Shown piece after piece: positions 50,246-59,110 of a DNA stretch of 64,000 nucleotides. The stretch covers positions 248,001-312,000 of the forward strand of contig NZ_JANUGQ010000003.1 in the NCBI RefSeq assembly GCF_024756275.1. Reading direction: 5' to 3'. The number at the start of each line of letters is the position of its first letter. The first letter of the stretch is position 1. The position numbers and the translations under genes are program-made. The DNA comes from Streptomyces pyxinae (lineage in GTDB: Bacteria > Actinomycetota > Actinomycetes > Streptomycetales > Streptomycetaceae). The notes beneath the pieces are model-generated. The model did not search any database, was not told where the DNA came from, and saw only the letters and a program-made list of their open reading frames with translations.

Positions 50246-51370
50246 TCAGCGGTCGAAGTCCAGCTCCACCTCCGGGCTCACCGGGTGCGACTGGCAGGCC
50301 AGCACATAACCGGCGTCGGTCTCCTCCGGCTCCAGCGCGTAGTTCCGGTCCATCCGCACCTCGCCGCCGGCCAGGAACGCCCGGCAGGTGCCGCAGACCC
50401 CGCCCTTGCAGGCGTACGGAGCGTCGGAGCGGGCCCGCAGCACGGTGTCGAGCAGGGACTCCCCCGGCTGCACCGGCCAGTTGCCCGAGCGGCCGTCCAG
50501 CGTCGCCGTCAGCCGGGCCCGCGCCGCCACCGGGGCGGCCGCCGGGCGGTCATCCCCTCCGGTGGTCCGGCCGTCGTCCACATGGAAGATCTCCTGGTGG
50601 ATACGGCCGCGGTCCACTCCCAGGTCGCGCAGGGCCCGGTCGGCGCCGAGGACCAGCCCGAGCGGACCGCACAGGAACCAGCCGTCCACCTCGCCCACCG
50701 GCAGCAGCGCGGGCAGCAGTTCCGTGAGGCGCGGGCGGTCCAGCCGGCCGGACGGCAGCCCGGCCTGCTGTTCCTCCCGGGAGAGCACGGTGACCAGCTG
50801 GAAGCGGTCCGGGTACCGGTCCTTGAGGTCCGCCACCTCCTCCAGGAACATCGTGGAGGCCGCCGAGCGGTCGCTGCGGATCAGACAGAACCGCGCCCCC
50901 GGCTCGCGCTCCAGCAGGGTCGTCGCCATCGACAGCACCGGTGTGATCCCGCTGCCGCCTACCACCGCCGCGAACCGCCCCGGGCGCGGCGCCAGCAGGA
51001 ACCGGCCCATGGGTTCCATGACGTCCACCGTGTCCCCGGCCAGCAGCTCCTTGAGCGCGTAGGTGGAGAAGACGCCGCCCTCCACCAGCCGGATGCCCAC
51101 CCGCAGCACCGGATCCTCCCCCGGGCCGGCGGCCGGGGAGCAGATCGAGTAGGTGCGCCGGATCTCCTCCCCGGACGGCCCGTCCGGGCCGTCCGGGTCG
51201 GTGGCCGTCCCCTCGCCGCCGCCGGTGGCCGGCGCGCTCCGGCGCAGCGTGAGGTGCTGGCCCGGGACATGGCGGAAGGCGTCGCGCAGCTCGGGCGGCA
51301 CGGCGAAGGTGACGGCCACGGAGTCGTCCGTGAGCCGCTCGACCTCGCTCACCCGGAGCGGATGGAACAT
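50246..51370 (-). CDS. paaE: Phenylacetyl-CoA epoxidase reductase PaaE
   Basis: The 374-residue reductase passes electrons from NADPH to the PaaA di-iron site. The FAD domain carries RRTYSICSP and the NAD(P)-binding domain VVGGSGITPVLSMATTLL. The plant-type 2Fe-2S ferredoxin domain at the C-terminus has YACKGGVCGTCRAFLAGG and VLACQSHP as cluster ligands. It is the last gene of the leftward paaABCDE operon. The ATG at 51370 directly abuts the paaD stop. Confidence 0.96.
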   Translation of the reverse strand: MFHPLRVSEVERLTDDSVAVTFAVPPELRDAFRHVPGQHLTLRRSAPATGGGEGTATDPDGPDGPSGEEIRRTYSICSPAAGPGEDPVLRVGIRLVEGGVFSTYALKELLAGDTVDVMEPMGRFLLAPRPGRFAAVVGGSGITPVLSMATTLLEREPGARFCLIRSDRSAASTMFLEEVADLKDRYPDRFQLVTVLSREEQQAGLPSGRLDRPRLTELLPALLPVGEVDGWFLCGPLGLVLGADRALRDLGVDRGRIHQEIFHVDDGRTTGGDDRPAAAPVAARARLTATLDGRSGNWPVQPGESLLDTVLRARSDAPYACKGGVCGTCRAFLAGGEVRMDRNYALEPEETDAGYVLACQSHPVSPEVELDFDR

Positions 51371-51868
51371 CTACAACTCCTTGAAGTGGTCGAATGGTTC
51401 ACGGCAGGCGGTGCAGCGCCGCAGCGCCTTGCACGCGGTGGAGGAGAAGCGGCTCAGCAGCTCCGTCTCCGTGGAGCCGCAGTGCGGGCAGCGGATCGCC
51501 AGCGAGACGGACACCGGCCCGCCGCCGGGCCCCTGGGGGCGGGGCGGGGCTATGCCGAACTCGGCCAGCTTCCGCCGTCCCTCCGCGCTGATGTCGTCGG
51601 TCGACCAGGCGGGGGAGAGAACGGTGACCACCCGGACCTCGGGCACCCCGCTGCCGCGGAGAACCCGCTCGATGTCGGCCGACATGGTCTCGATCGCCGG
51701 GCAGCCGGTGTAGGTCGGGGTCAGCTCGACCACGACCCGGCCCGGTTCGAGCACCCGCACCCCCCGCACCACGCCCAGCTCCTCCAGCGTCAGCACCGGC
51801 AGCTCGGGGTCGGGCACCGAACCGGCCAGCCGGAGCAGCTCCTCCTCCACCGGCGTCGTGGTCACCAT
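51371..51868 (-). CDS. paaD: Phenylacetyl-CoA epoxidase assembly protein PaaD
   Basis: A 165-residue MIP18/DUF59-family protein linked to iron-sulfur or di-iron maturation of the epoxidase. The DUF59 core is VPDPELPVLTLEELGVVRGV and TPTYTGCPAIETM, with the conserved Cys. The C-terminal zinc-ribbon-like part has CPHCGS and CTACREPF, typical of the PaaD type. The ATG at 51868 follows a GGGGG ribosome binding site and overlaps the paaC stop by 7 bases. The longer frame to 52123 is not used. Confidence 0.94.
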   Translation of the reverse strand: MVTTTPVEEELLRLAGSVPDPELPVLTLEELGVVRGVRVLEPGRVVVELTPTYTGCPAIETMSADIERVLRGSGVPEVRVVTVLSPAWSTDDISAEGRRKLAEFGIAPPRPQGPGGGPVSVSLAIRCPHCGSTETELLSRFSSTACKALRRCTACREPFDHFKEL

Positions 51869-52590
51869 GTCGCCCCCGGGTGGCTCCGGTGAAGGTGCTG
51901 CATCTCGGCGAGCATCCGTCCGAACGGCTCGGTGTGCAGGCCCTGGCGCCCGGCGCCCGCCCGCCACGCCCCGGTGCGCGGGCCCTCCGGGAGGGTGAGC
52001 GTCGCCCGCTCCAGCACGCCGGTCACCGAGGCCAGCCAGTCGGCCTCCAGCTCCGCCCAGTCGACGTCCACCCCCTCGACCGGCCGGAACAGCTCGCCGG
52101 TGAACCGCCAGAGCGCCTCGCATCCCGCCCGCATCCGGTCATGGCTCTCGGCGGTGCCGTCGCCGAGGCGCAGGGTCCACTGCTCGGCGTGGTCCTGGTG
52201 GTAGGCGACCTCCTTGACCGCCTTGGCGGCGAGCCCGGACAGCGGGCTCTCCCCGGCGGCGGCCAGCCGCCCGTACAGCAGCCGCTGGTAGGTGGAGAAG
52301 TAGAGCTGACGGGCGATGGTCCGGGCGAAGTCGCCGTTGGGCTGCTCCACCAGCTGGACGTTGCGGAAGGCGCGCTCCTCGCGGAGGAAGGCCAGCTCGT
52401 CCTCGTCCCCGGCGAGCGAGAGCAGCACCCGGGCCTGGCCGAGCAGGTCCAGCGCGATATTGGCGAGCGCCACCTCCTCCTCCAGGACCGGGGCGTGCCC
52501 CGCCCACTCCCCCAGCCGGTGCGAGAGCACCAGCGCGTCGTCCCCCAGGGCGAGGGCGGCACCGGTGAGCGCGGGTGTCGTGGCGGTCAC
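51862..52590 (-). CDS. paaC: Phenylacetyl-CoA epoxidase subunit PaaC
   Basis: A 242-residue structural subunit that forms the PaaAC heterodimer core but lacks a working di-iron site. It has the ferritin-like helical pattern: RLGEWAGHAPVLEEEVALANIALDLLGQA, FRNVQLVEQPNGDFA, QLYFSTYQRLL and AVKEVAYHQDHAEQW. The GTG at 52590 overlaps the paaB stop (GTGA). The frame running on to 53028 crosses paaB and is rejected. Confidence 0.95.
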   Translation of the reverse strand: MTATTPALTGAALALGDDALVLSHRLGEWAGHAPVLEEEVALANIALDLLGQARVLLSLAGDEDELAFLREERAFRNVQLVEQPNGDFARTIARQLYFSTYQRLLYGRLAAAGESPLSGLAAKAVKEVAYHQDHAEQWTLRLGDGTAESHDRMRAGCEALWRFTGELFRPVEGVDVDWAELEADWLASVTGVLERATLTLPEGPRTGAWRAGAGRQGLHTEPFGRMLAEMQHLHRSHPGATW

Positions 52591-52874
52591 AGGTGCCGCA
52601 CCCCCTCCGGGATCTCGTAGAAGGTGGGGTGGCGGTAGGGCTTGTCCCCGGCGGGTTCGAAGAAGGGGTCCTTCTCGTCCGGCGAGGAGGCGGTGATCGC
52701 GGCCGACGGCACCACCCAGAGCGAGACGCCCTCGGAGCGGCGGGTGTAGAGGTCCCGGGCGTTCCTCAGGGCCATCTCGGCGTCCGGGGCGTGCAGGCTG
52801 CCCGCGTGGGTGTGGGAGAGCCCGCGGCGGGAGCGCACGAACACCTCCCACAGGGGCCAGTCGCTGGTGGTCAT
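52587..52874 (-). CDS. paaB: Phenylacetyl-CoA epoxidase subunit PaaB
   Basis: A 95-residue subunit needed for an active complex, probably bridging PaaAC dimers. [24 protein letters not shown] and [22 protein letters not shown] are the family signatures, with [16 protein letters not shown] at the end. The ATG at 52874 overlaps the paaA stop (ATGA). Confidence 0.96.
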   Translation of the reverse strand: MTTSDWPLWEVFVRSRRGLSHTHAGSLHAPDAEMALRNARDLYTRRSEGVSLWVVPSAAITASSPDEKDPFFEPAGDKPYRHPTFYEIPEGVRHL

Positions 52875-53887
52875 CGGGTCGCCTCTCCGTGCTTGGCGGC
52901 GTGGGCCGCGGCCGCCTCCCGGACCCAGGCGCCGTCCTCGTGGGCCCGGCGGCGCTGGGTGATCCGCTGTTCGTTGCAGGGGCCGTCGCCCTTGAGGACC
53001 TCGCGGAACTCGGCCCAGTCGATGGCACCGAAGTCGTAGTGGCCGCGCTCCTCGTTCCACCGCAGCTCGGGGTCGGGCAGGGTGAGCCCGAGCGCCTCCG
53101 CCTGCGGCACGCAGATGTCCACGAACCGCCGGCGCAGCTCGTCGTTGGAGTGGCGCTTGATCTTCCAGGCCATGGACTGCGCCGAGTGGGACGACTCGTC
53201 GTCCGGCGGGCCGAACATCATCAGGGACGGCCACCACCAGCGGTCCACCGCGTCCTGCGCCATGGCGTGCTGTTCCGGCGTCCCGCGCGAGAGGGCGAGC
53301 AGCGCCTCGTACCCCTGGCGCTGGTGGAAGGACTCCTCCTTGCAGATCCGGACCATCGCGCGGGCGTAGGGGCCGTAGGAGCAGCGGCAGAGCGGCACCT
53401 GGTTGGTGATCGCGGCACCGTCCACCAGCCAGCCGATGGCGCCGACGTCGGCCCAGGTGAGGGTCGGGTAGTTGAAGATCGACGAGTACTTCTGGCGGCC
53501 GGTGTGGAGCTTGTCCAGCAGCTCGTCGCGGCTGACGCCGAGGGTCTCGGCCGCGCTGTAGAGATACAGGCCGTGTCCCGCCTCGTCCTGCACCTTGGCC
53601 ATCAGGATCGCCTTGCGGCGCAGCGAGGGGGCGCGGGTGATCCAGTTCGCCTCCGGCTGCATGCCGATGATCTCGGAGTGCGCGTGCTGGGCGATCTGCC
53701 GGACGAGTGAGGCGCGGTACGCCTCCGGCATCCAGTCGCGCGGCTCGATGCGCTCGTCGGCGGCGACGGCGGCGTCGAACACCGCCTCGGGCGTCTCCCG
53801 TGCGCCCGCCGGTCCTGCCGTCGCTGCCGGGGACGCCGTCGGTGCCGTCGGTGCTGTCGGTGCTGTCGGTGCCGTCGGTACTGTCAT
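52871..53887 (-). CDS. paaA: Phenylacetyl-CoA epoxidase catalytic subunit PaaA
   Basis: The 338-residue di-iron monooxygenase converts phenylacetyl-CoA to its ring-1,2-epoxide. Iron ligands lie in the ferritin-like bundle: [15 protein letters not shown] and [16 protein letters not shown], with [12 protein letters not shown] near the start and a C-terminal [18 protein letters not shown]. An N-terminal extension of about 28 residues is a Pro-Thr-Ala repeat produced by a 9-bp tandem repeat. The ATG at 53887 lies only 16 bases from a PaaR-like operator dyad. It is the first gene of the operon. Confidence 0.96.
   Translation of the reverse strand: MTVPTAPTAPTAPTAPTASPAATAGPAGARETPEAVFDAAVAADERIEPRDWMPEAYRASLVRQIAQHAHSEIIGMQPEANWITRAPSLRRKAILMAKVQDEAGHGLYLYSAAETLGVSRDELLDKLHTGRQKYSSIFNYPTLTWADVGAIGWLVDGAAITNQVPLCRCSYGPYARAMVRICKEESFHQRQGYEALLALSRGTPEQHAMAQDAVDRWWWPSLMMFGPPDDESSHSAQSMAWKIKRHSNDELRRRFVDICVPQAEALGLTLPDPELRWNEERGHYDFGAIDWAEFREVLKGDGPCNEQRITQRRRAHEDGAWVREAAAAHAAKHGEATR
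53835..53879. repeat. 9-bp tandem repeat in the 5' end of paaA
   Basis: Five 9-bp units (gccgtcggt or gctgtcggt) encode repeated Pro-Thr-Ala in the PaaA N-terminus. Such arrays vary in copy number between strains. Confidence 0.85.
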
Positions 53888-54122
53888 CGGGACTCTCCTA
53901 CCGACCGATCGTTCGGTTGAATGTCTTCAATGGTGGGTCGGCGGCCCGTATGGTGTCAACCCTGTGGATAACCGGGCCGGGCGGCGGCCGGGCCGGGGCA
54001 AGGGGCCGGGCCGGGAGATCCCGGACGTCGGCAGGAGAACCCGGACGGCCAGGGACCCCGGACGGTGCCGGGTAGCGCCGGGCGGGTGATGCCGGGTGGC
54101 CGAGCGATGAGGGAACGGTGCG
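53888..54122. other. paaA-DUF5819 divergent intergenic region
   Basis: No gene is seen. It carries the PaaR-like dyad (53904-53917) beside paaA, then a perfect inverted DnaA box (tgtggataa, 53963-53971). GC-rich spacer follows up to the DUF5819 gene. Confidence 0.6.
53904..53917. promoter_or_regulatory. PaaR-like TetR operator upstream of paaA
   Basis: ACCGATCGTTCGGT fits the dyad ACCGNNCGNNCGGT, and the complementary strand reads ACCGAACGATCGGT. It lies 17 bases before the paaA start, where repressor binding would block transcription or its start. Two closely similar sites occur at 59042 and 62190. Confidence 0.75.
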
Positions 54123-54944
54123 ATGGACTCGTACGGTGGGGAGGGCCGGCACGCCGGTGCCCCGGTGGACGCGGAGCACGTGGAGCCCGGGGGACCCCGG
54201 CCGTCCGCGCAGTCCGGGGATCTCCGGGCGACCGGTGGGCCCGGGCGGTCCGGCGGCGCCGGAATCCAGGCGCTCTCGCTGCCGTACCAGGTGGTCGCCG
54301 CCGTCTCGCTCGCCGTCGTCGGGGTGCTGGCCGCCGTCCATCTGGGCATGGTGTTCCTCCATGTCGCCCCGGCCAACACGCTGAGCAAACAGCACGGCGA
54401 GGCGGTGGACGACTGGGTGCTGCCGGAGTTCGAGCAGAACTGGAAGCTGTTCGCCCCCAACCCCCTCCAGCAGAACATCGCCGTCCAGGCGCGCGCCGAG
54501 CTCACCGTCGCCGGCGGACGCCGGACCACCGGATGGATCGATCTCTCCGCAGAGGACGCCGCGGTGATCCGGGGCAACCCCTTCCCCAGCCATGTGACCC
54601 AGAACGAGCTGCGCCGCGCCTGGGACTTCTTCGCCAACTGGCACACCGACGACAACCGGCCCAATGGGGTGCGCGGCGAGCTCTCCGAGCGCTATCTGCG
54701 GCGTATCGCGGCGCTCCGGCTCGACGCCCACCGGGAGGGCGGCCGGATCGAGCGGATCCAGCTGCGCTCCGCCACCCGGGCCGTCGTGGCGCCGGTGTGG
54801 AGCGACGCCGGCAAGACGGACACCCGGACCTACTACCGGGTGCTGCCCTGGTGGCCGGTGACGGTGGCGGACCTGCCCGGCGGGGCGGACGCGGGCCGGG
54901 GCGCGGCGCGGGCGGCCGGCGAGCACCCGGAGGAGGGCCGATGA
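54123..54944 (+). CDS. DUF5819 family single-pass membrane protein
   Basis: A 273-residue protein. A disordered N-terminus (1-50) precedes one membrane segment (about 56-80, VVAAVSLAVVGVLAAVHLGMVF). The extracytoplasmic domain has the family hallmark NWKLFAPNPLQQNI and further motifs FPSHVTQNELRRAWDFF and ERYLRRIAALRL, ending with TYYRVLPWWPVT. The W-x-L-F-A-P-x-P phrase resembles the W-x-F-F-T-x-x-P of SdpA proteins. ATG start. Its stop overlaps the HTTM gene start (ATGA), so the two are coupled. Function is unknown. Confidence 0.85.
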   Translation: MDSYGGEGRHAGAPVDAEHVEPGGPRPSAQSGDLRATGGPGRSGGAGIQALSLPYQVVAAVSLAVVGVLAAVHLGMVFLHVAPANTLSKQHGEAVDDWVLPEFEQNWKLFAPNPLQQNIAVQARAELTVAGGRRTTGWIDLSAEDAAVIRGNPFPSHVTQNELRRAWDFFANWHTDDNRPNGVRGELSERYLRRIAALRLDAHREGGRIERIQLRSATRAVVAPVWSDAGKTDTRTYYRVLPWWPVTVADLPGGADAGRGAARAAGEHPEEGR

Positions 54945-56389
54945 AGCGCGTGGACCACGGGGTCGTGACCGTGAATCCCCGGGCGGATCTGCCCGGCGGC
55001 TCGCACCGGGCCGACTGGGCGGAGCGGGCCGGGCGGGGGCTGGCGGGTGCCATCCAGCGGGTCACCGCGGGCGCCCTCGGGCCGTATCAGAGCGCCGTGG
55101 TCCGGATCGGCTTCTCCGGCGCCTGGCTGCTCTTCCTGTTGCGGGAGTTCCCGCACCGGCGCGAGCTGTACGGACCGGACGGCCCCTGGTCCTGGGGGAT
55201 GGCCCGGGAGCTGATCGCGAACAACCACGCCTTCTCGGCACTGCTGTGGTCGGACTCGGCGGTCTGGTTCGAGTGCGTGTACGCGCTGGCCGCGCTGGCG
55301 AGCCTGCTGCTGCTGGTGGGCTGGCGGGTCCGGGCCACCTCGGTGCTGTTCCTGGTGGGTGTGCTCTCGCTCCAGAACCGCTCGGTCTTCATGGGGGACG
55401 GCGGTGACAATGTCGTTCATCTGATGGCGTTCTATCTGGTCCTCACCCGCTGCGGACAGGTCTGGTCGCTGGACGCCCGCCGCGCCCGGCGCCGCGCCAC
55501 CGGGACCGGGCCGGGCGGCCCGGGACCGACGCCGGACGGGGCGGCACCGGCACCGGACACGACGGACAGCGGTCCGGACGAGGCGGAAGCCGGTCCGGGC
55601 GGGACGGAAGCCGGTCCGGGCGCGGCGGAGACGGGAGCGGCGGAGACGGGAGCGGGCGGGGCGCACCGGCCGGTGGCGGGGCGAGCCGCCGCCGATCGGG
55701 TGGGCCCGGCGCTGTGGGTGGTGCTCGGCTGCGGTCTGCCGGTGGCCACCTCCTTCGCCGGCCGCACCGGTGAGTCCTGGCTGCTGGCGCTGTTCTGGCT
55801 GCTCTGGCTGGCGCAGGGGCTCTGGTGGGTGGTCTGCCGGTACGCCCCCGGGCAGCCGCGGGTACTGCTCGACGTGCTGGCCAACCTCGCCCACAACGCG
55901 GCCCTCGGGGTGATCATGGCGGAGGTCTGCCTGATCTACGCCACGGCCGGCTGGTACAAGGTGCAGGGCGACCGCTGGCAGGACGGGACGGCGTCCTACT
56001 ACCCGTTCCGGCTGGACTACTTCACGCCCTGGCCCGCCCTCTCCGGTCTGCTGGCCGGCAGCGGACTGCTGATCATGCTCGCCACCTATGGCACGGTCGT
56101 GGTGCAGGTCGCCTTCCCCTTCACGCTCTTCAACCGCAGGGTCAAGAACGTGCTGCTCGCGGTCATGATGCTGGAGCACGCGACCATCGCGGTCCTGCTG
56201 GGACTGCCGTTCTTCTCCCTGGCGATGATCGCCGCCGACGCGGTCTTCCTGCCGACGGTCTTCCTGGTGTGGGCCGGCCACCGGCTGGTCCGCGCCCGGG
56301 ACCGGCTGCGCCCGGCACGGCGGGGGAAGGTGCCGGGCCCCCGGGAGGCCGACGGGGAGCCGGCCGCGCCCCGTACCCTCGTCGGGTGA
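54941..56389 (+). CDS. HTTM-domain membrane protein (vitamin-K-dependent carboxylase-like, SdpB-like)
   Basis: A 482-residue polytopic protein of the HTTM family, which includes gamma-glutamyl carboxylase and SdpB. Motifs include VVRIGFSGAWLLFLLREFPHR, SLQNRSVFMGDGGDNVVHLMAFYLVL split by its Asp residues, and YATAGWYKVQGDRWQDGTASYYPF. About nine membrane segments are apparent, with a long acidic disordered loop (about 183-240) inserted between two halves. The ATG overlaps the DUF5819 stop, and the stop overlaps the methyltransferase start. The chemistry is unknown; partner DUF5819 suggests a two-protein membrane unit. Confidence 0.85.
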   Translation: MKRVDHGVVTVNPRADLPGGSHRADWAERAGRGLAGAIQRVTAGALGPYQSAVVRIGFSGAWLLFLLREFPHRRELYGPDGPWSWGMARELIANNHAFSALLWSDSAVWFECVYALAALASLLLLVGWRVRATSVLFLVGVLSLQNRSVFMGDGGDNVVHLMAFYLVLTRCGQVWSLDARRARRRATGTGPGGPGPTPDGAAPAPDTTDSGPDEAEAGPGGTEAGPGAAETGAAETGAGGAHRPVAGRAAADRVGPALWVVLGCGLPVATSFAGRTGESWLLALFWLLWLAQGLWWVVCRYAPGQPRVLLDVLANLAHNAALGVIMAEVCLIYATAGWYKVQGDRWQDGTASYYPFRLDYFTPWPALSGLLAGSGLLIMLATYGTVVVQVAFPFTLFNRRVKNVLLAVMMLEHATIAVLLGLPFFSLAMIAADAVFLPTVFLVWAGHRLVRARDRLRPARRGKVPGPREADGEPAAPRTLVG

Positions 56390-57129
56390 GCAGCGAGACC
56401 CCCGTACCGTCCGCCCCGGAGCGCCCCGCCGGGCCGGAGTCCGCCGAGCCGAGCCAGGGCCGGGCCCTTCGGCCGGCCCAGCCCCTTCAGTACGACGACG
56501 GCTACGGGGACGGCATCGGCGTCGGGCCGCACCCGGGCCCCTGGCCGGAGGGCGAGCGGTACGACCCGGAGCTGCTGGCGGCCGGTGACCGGCGCAATGT
56601 GGTCGACGGCTACCGCTACTGGACCCGGGAGGCGATCGTCGCCGACCTGGACACGCGGCGCCATGACTTCCACGTGGCCGTGGAGAACTGGGGCCACGAC
56701 TTCAACATCGGCTCCGTGGTGCGCACCGCCAATGCCTTCCTGGCCAAGGAGGTGCACATCGTCGGCCGGCGTCGCTGGAACCGGCGGGGCGCCATGGTCA
56801 CCGACCGGTACCAGCACGTCCGCCACCACCCGGACACCGCGTCGCTCACCGCCTGGGCCGCCGCCGAGGGGCTGCCGGTCGTGGGCATCGACAACCTCCC
56901 CGGTGCCGTACCCCTGGAGCGCACCGAGCTGCCCCGGCGGTGTGTGCTGCTCTTCGGCCAGGAGGGACCCGGGCTGACCGAGGAGGCGCGGAAGCACGCC
57001 GCCATGGTCTGCTCCATCGCGCAGTTCGGCTCCACCCGCTCGATCAACGCCGGGGCCGCGGCGGCGATCGCCATGCACGCCTGGATCCAGCGGTACGCGG
57101 AGATCGACGCCCCGTCCCCGGGGGCCTGA
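56386..57129 (+). CDS. SpoU/TrmH-family RNA methyltransferase
   Basis: A 247-residue SPOUT-class methyltransferase acting on rRNA or tRNA ribose. After a disordered 75-residue N-terminus the SPOUT motifs are: VENWGHDFNIGSVVRTANAF, VLLFGQEGPGLTEEAR and IAQFGSTRSINAGAAAAIAMHAW, the last forming the knotted cofactor site. GTG start at 56386 overlapping the HTTM stop (GTGA). The exact RNA target cannot be told from sequence. Its coupling to the two membrane genes is probably transcriptional convenience rather than functional. Confidence 0.92.
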   Translation: MSSETPVPSAPERPAGPESAEPSQGRALRPAQPLQYDDGYGDGIGVGPHPGPWPEGERYDPELLAAGDRRNVVDGYRYWTREAIVADLDTRRHDFHVAVENWGHDFNIGSVVRTANAFLAKEVHIVGRRRWNRRGAMVTDRYQHVRHHPDTASLTAWAAAEGLPVVGIDNLPGAVPLERTELPRRCVLLFGQEGPGLTEEARKHAAMVCSIAQFGSTRSINAGAAAAIAMHAWIQRYAEIDAPSPGA

Positions 57130-57181
57130 CCGGCGAGCCGCCGGGGCACCGGGCAGCCGCCGGGCACCGGGAGCCGGCCCC

Positions 57182-57220
57182 GGAGGCGTACCGGCCCCGG
57201 TCTGGAGGCGTACCGGCCCC
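57182..57220. repeat. 17-bp direct repeat between trmH and paaN
   Basis: Two perfect copies of ggaggcgtaccggcccc (57182-57198 and 57204-57220) lie in the 148-bp spacer of convergent genes. No gene is seen there. Confidence 0.8.
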
Positions 57221-57277
57221 GCGCCGCCGCTCGTGCGCCCGGGGGCTTGTGCGGTCCGGGGCCCTGGTGTCAGCTGC

Positions 57278-58987
57278 TCACGCCTGGCGGCGGACCTCGA
57301 CCATCCGGAAGCGGTTGGCCACGAAGGCTCCGTCGCACAGGGCGGCGTTGGCCGCCGGGTTGCCGCCGGAGCCGTGGAAGTCGGAGAACGCCGCCGTCTG
57401 GTTCACATAGACGCCGCCGGTGAGGTTCAGCGACAGCTGGGCGGACTCCTCCAGACAGACCTCCTCCACCGCCCGCTCGGTCTCCGCCGACGTGGTGTAG
57501 GCGCCGACCGTCATGGCGCCCTTCTCCCGGACCGTGCGGCGCAGCAGGTCCAGCGCGTCGGCGGTCGAGTCCACCGCCACCGCGAAGGAGACCGGGCCGA
57601 AGCACTCGGAGAGGAAGGGCACCTCGTCCTCGCCGCTCTCCCAGACCTTCCGCGCGCCGTCCAGCTTGACGATCACCGGCGTCCGCACCGCGGCGTCCGG
57701 GAAGTCGGGGTGGGCCACCTCGCGCGAGGCCAGGGCCACTTCGCCCAGGCCGCCGGCCGCTTCGAGACGGCCCCGGACGTCCGGGTTGACCAGGGCGCCG
57801 AGCAGGGCGTTCGCCCGGTCGTCGTCGCCCAGCAGCTTTCCGACAGCGGTGGCGAGATCGGCTACCACCTCGTCGTACGACCGGGGGCCCGCGTCCGTGT
57901 CGACGCCGTCGCGCGGGATCAGCAGATTCTGCGGGGTGGTGCACATCTGGCCGCTGTAGAGGGAGAGCGAGAAGGCGAGGTTGCCCAGCATGCCCCGGTA
58001 GTCGTCGGTGGAGTCGATCACCACGGTGTTGACGCCGGCCTTCTCGGTGTAGACCTGCGCCTGGCGGGCGTTGGCCTCCAGCCAGTCACCGAAGGCGGTG
58101 GAGCCGGTGTAGTCGATGATGCGGATCTCGGGCCGGACGGCCAGCGTCTTGGCGATGCCCTCGCCCGGCCGCTCGGCGGCCAGCGCGACCAGGTTCGGGT
58201 CGAAGCCGGCCTCGGTGAGCACCTCGCGGGCGGCCCGGACGGTGAGCGCCAGCGGGAGCACGGCGCGCGGATGCGGTTTGACCAGCACCGCGTTTCCCGT
58301 GGCGAGGGAGGCGAAGAGGCCCGGGTAGCCGTTCCAGGTGGGGAAGGTGTTGCAGCCGATCAGCAGGGCGACGCCCCGGCCGACCGGGGTGAACGTCTTC
58401 CGCAGTGCCAGCGGGTCCCGCTTGCCCTGCGGCTTGGACCAGTCGGCCGAGCCCGGCACCCGGACCTGCTCGGCGTACGCGTACGCCACGGCCTCCAGGC
58501 CCCGGTCCTGGGCGTGCGGGCCGCCCGCCTGGAACGCCATCATGAACGCCTGTCCGCTGGTGTGCATGACGGCGTGCGCGAACTCATGGGTCCGGCCGCT
58601 GATCCGGGCCAGGATCTCCAGACAGACCAGTGCCCTGGTCTCCGGGCCCGCGTCCCGCCAGGCGCCGAGCCCGGCGCGCATGGCGGGGAGCAGCACGTCC
58701 GGGTCGGCGTGCGGATACTCCACGCCCAGCTCGGGGCCGTATGGCGAGACCTCGCCGCCCACCCAGCCGTCGGTGCCCGGCTGCTCCAGCTCGAAGCGGC
58801 CGCCGAGCACCGCCCGGTGCGCGGCGAGGCCGTCGGCGGCGCTCAGCGAGCCGTCCTCGCCGTACGCCTTGGGGTGCTCCGGGTGCGGGGACCAGTAGGC
58901 CCGCGTACGGATCGCTTCGAGTGCCTGATCCAGCGTGGCGCGGTGCCTCTCGGTCAGGTGGTCGGTGGTGAGCTGCGCGGCGGCCAT
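57278..58987 (-). CDS. paaN: Phenylacetate degradation protein PaaN (aldehyde-dehydrogenase family)
   Basis: A 569-residue member of the PaaN branch of aldehyde dehydrogenases, thought to handle the ring-opened semialdehyde CoA intermediate. TPVGRGVALLIGCNTFPTWNGY and IIDYTGSTAFGDWLE lie in the cofactor domain. The catalytic Cys is in SGQMCTTPQN, and FLSECFGPVSFAVAV follows. It lacks the MaoC-like hydratase domain of 680-residue E. coli PaaZ, so hydrolysis of the oxepin ring must come from elsewhere. ATG start. A PaaR-like dyad lies 55 bases upstream, shared with the divergent gene. Confidence 0.9.
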   Translation of the reverse strand: MAAAQLTTDHLTERHRATLDQALEAIRTRAYWSPHPEHPKAYGEDGSLSAADGLAAHRAVLGGRFELEQPGTDGWVGGEVSPYGPELGVEYPHADPDVLLPAMRAGLGAWRDAGPETRALVCLEILARISGRTHEFAHAVMHTSGQAFMMAFQAGGPHAQDRGLEAVAYAYAEQVRVPGSADWSKPQGKRDPLALRKTFTPVGRGVALLIGCNTFPTWNGYPGLFASLATGNAVLVKPHPRAVLPLALTVRAAREVLTEAGFDPNLVALAAERPGEGIAKTLAVRPEIRIIDYTGSTAFGDWLEANARQAQVYTEKAGVNTVVIDSTDDYRGMLGNLAFSLSLYSGQMCTTPQNLLIPRDGVDTDAGPRSYDEVVADLATAVGKLLGDDDRANALLGALVNPDVRGRLEAAGGLGEVALASREVAHPDFPDAAVRTPVIVKLDGARKVWESGEDEVPFLSECFGPVSFAVAVDSTADALDLLRRTVREKGAMTVGAYTTSAETERAVEEVCLEESAQLSLNLTGGVYVNQTAAFSDFHGSGGNPAANAALCDGAFVANRFRMVEVRRQA

Positions 58988-59041
58988 GACGGACCAACTC
59001 CTCGGCGAGCTGGGCAGGGACGTGCGGACAGGGATAGAGTA

Positions 59042-59055
59042 ACCGAACGGTCGGT
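59042..59055. promoter_or_regulatory. PaaR-like TetR operator between paaN and paaH
   Basis: ACCGAACGGTCGGT fits ACCGNNCGNNCGGT exactly. It lies midway between the two divergent starts (55 and 56 bases) and can control both genes. A TGTGGAAAA DnaA-like box lies at 59080-59088. Confidence 0.8.
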
Positions 59056-59110
59056 CGGGACAAGGGGGTCTCCCGGGCCTGTGGAAAACTCATCGGGGAG
59101 GATCACTGCC

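Noticed and set aside
57233..59110. Upstream extension of the PaaH frame
   Set aside because: It lies opposite paaN; the ATG at 59111 has a good ribosome binding site and the family N-terminus.
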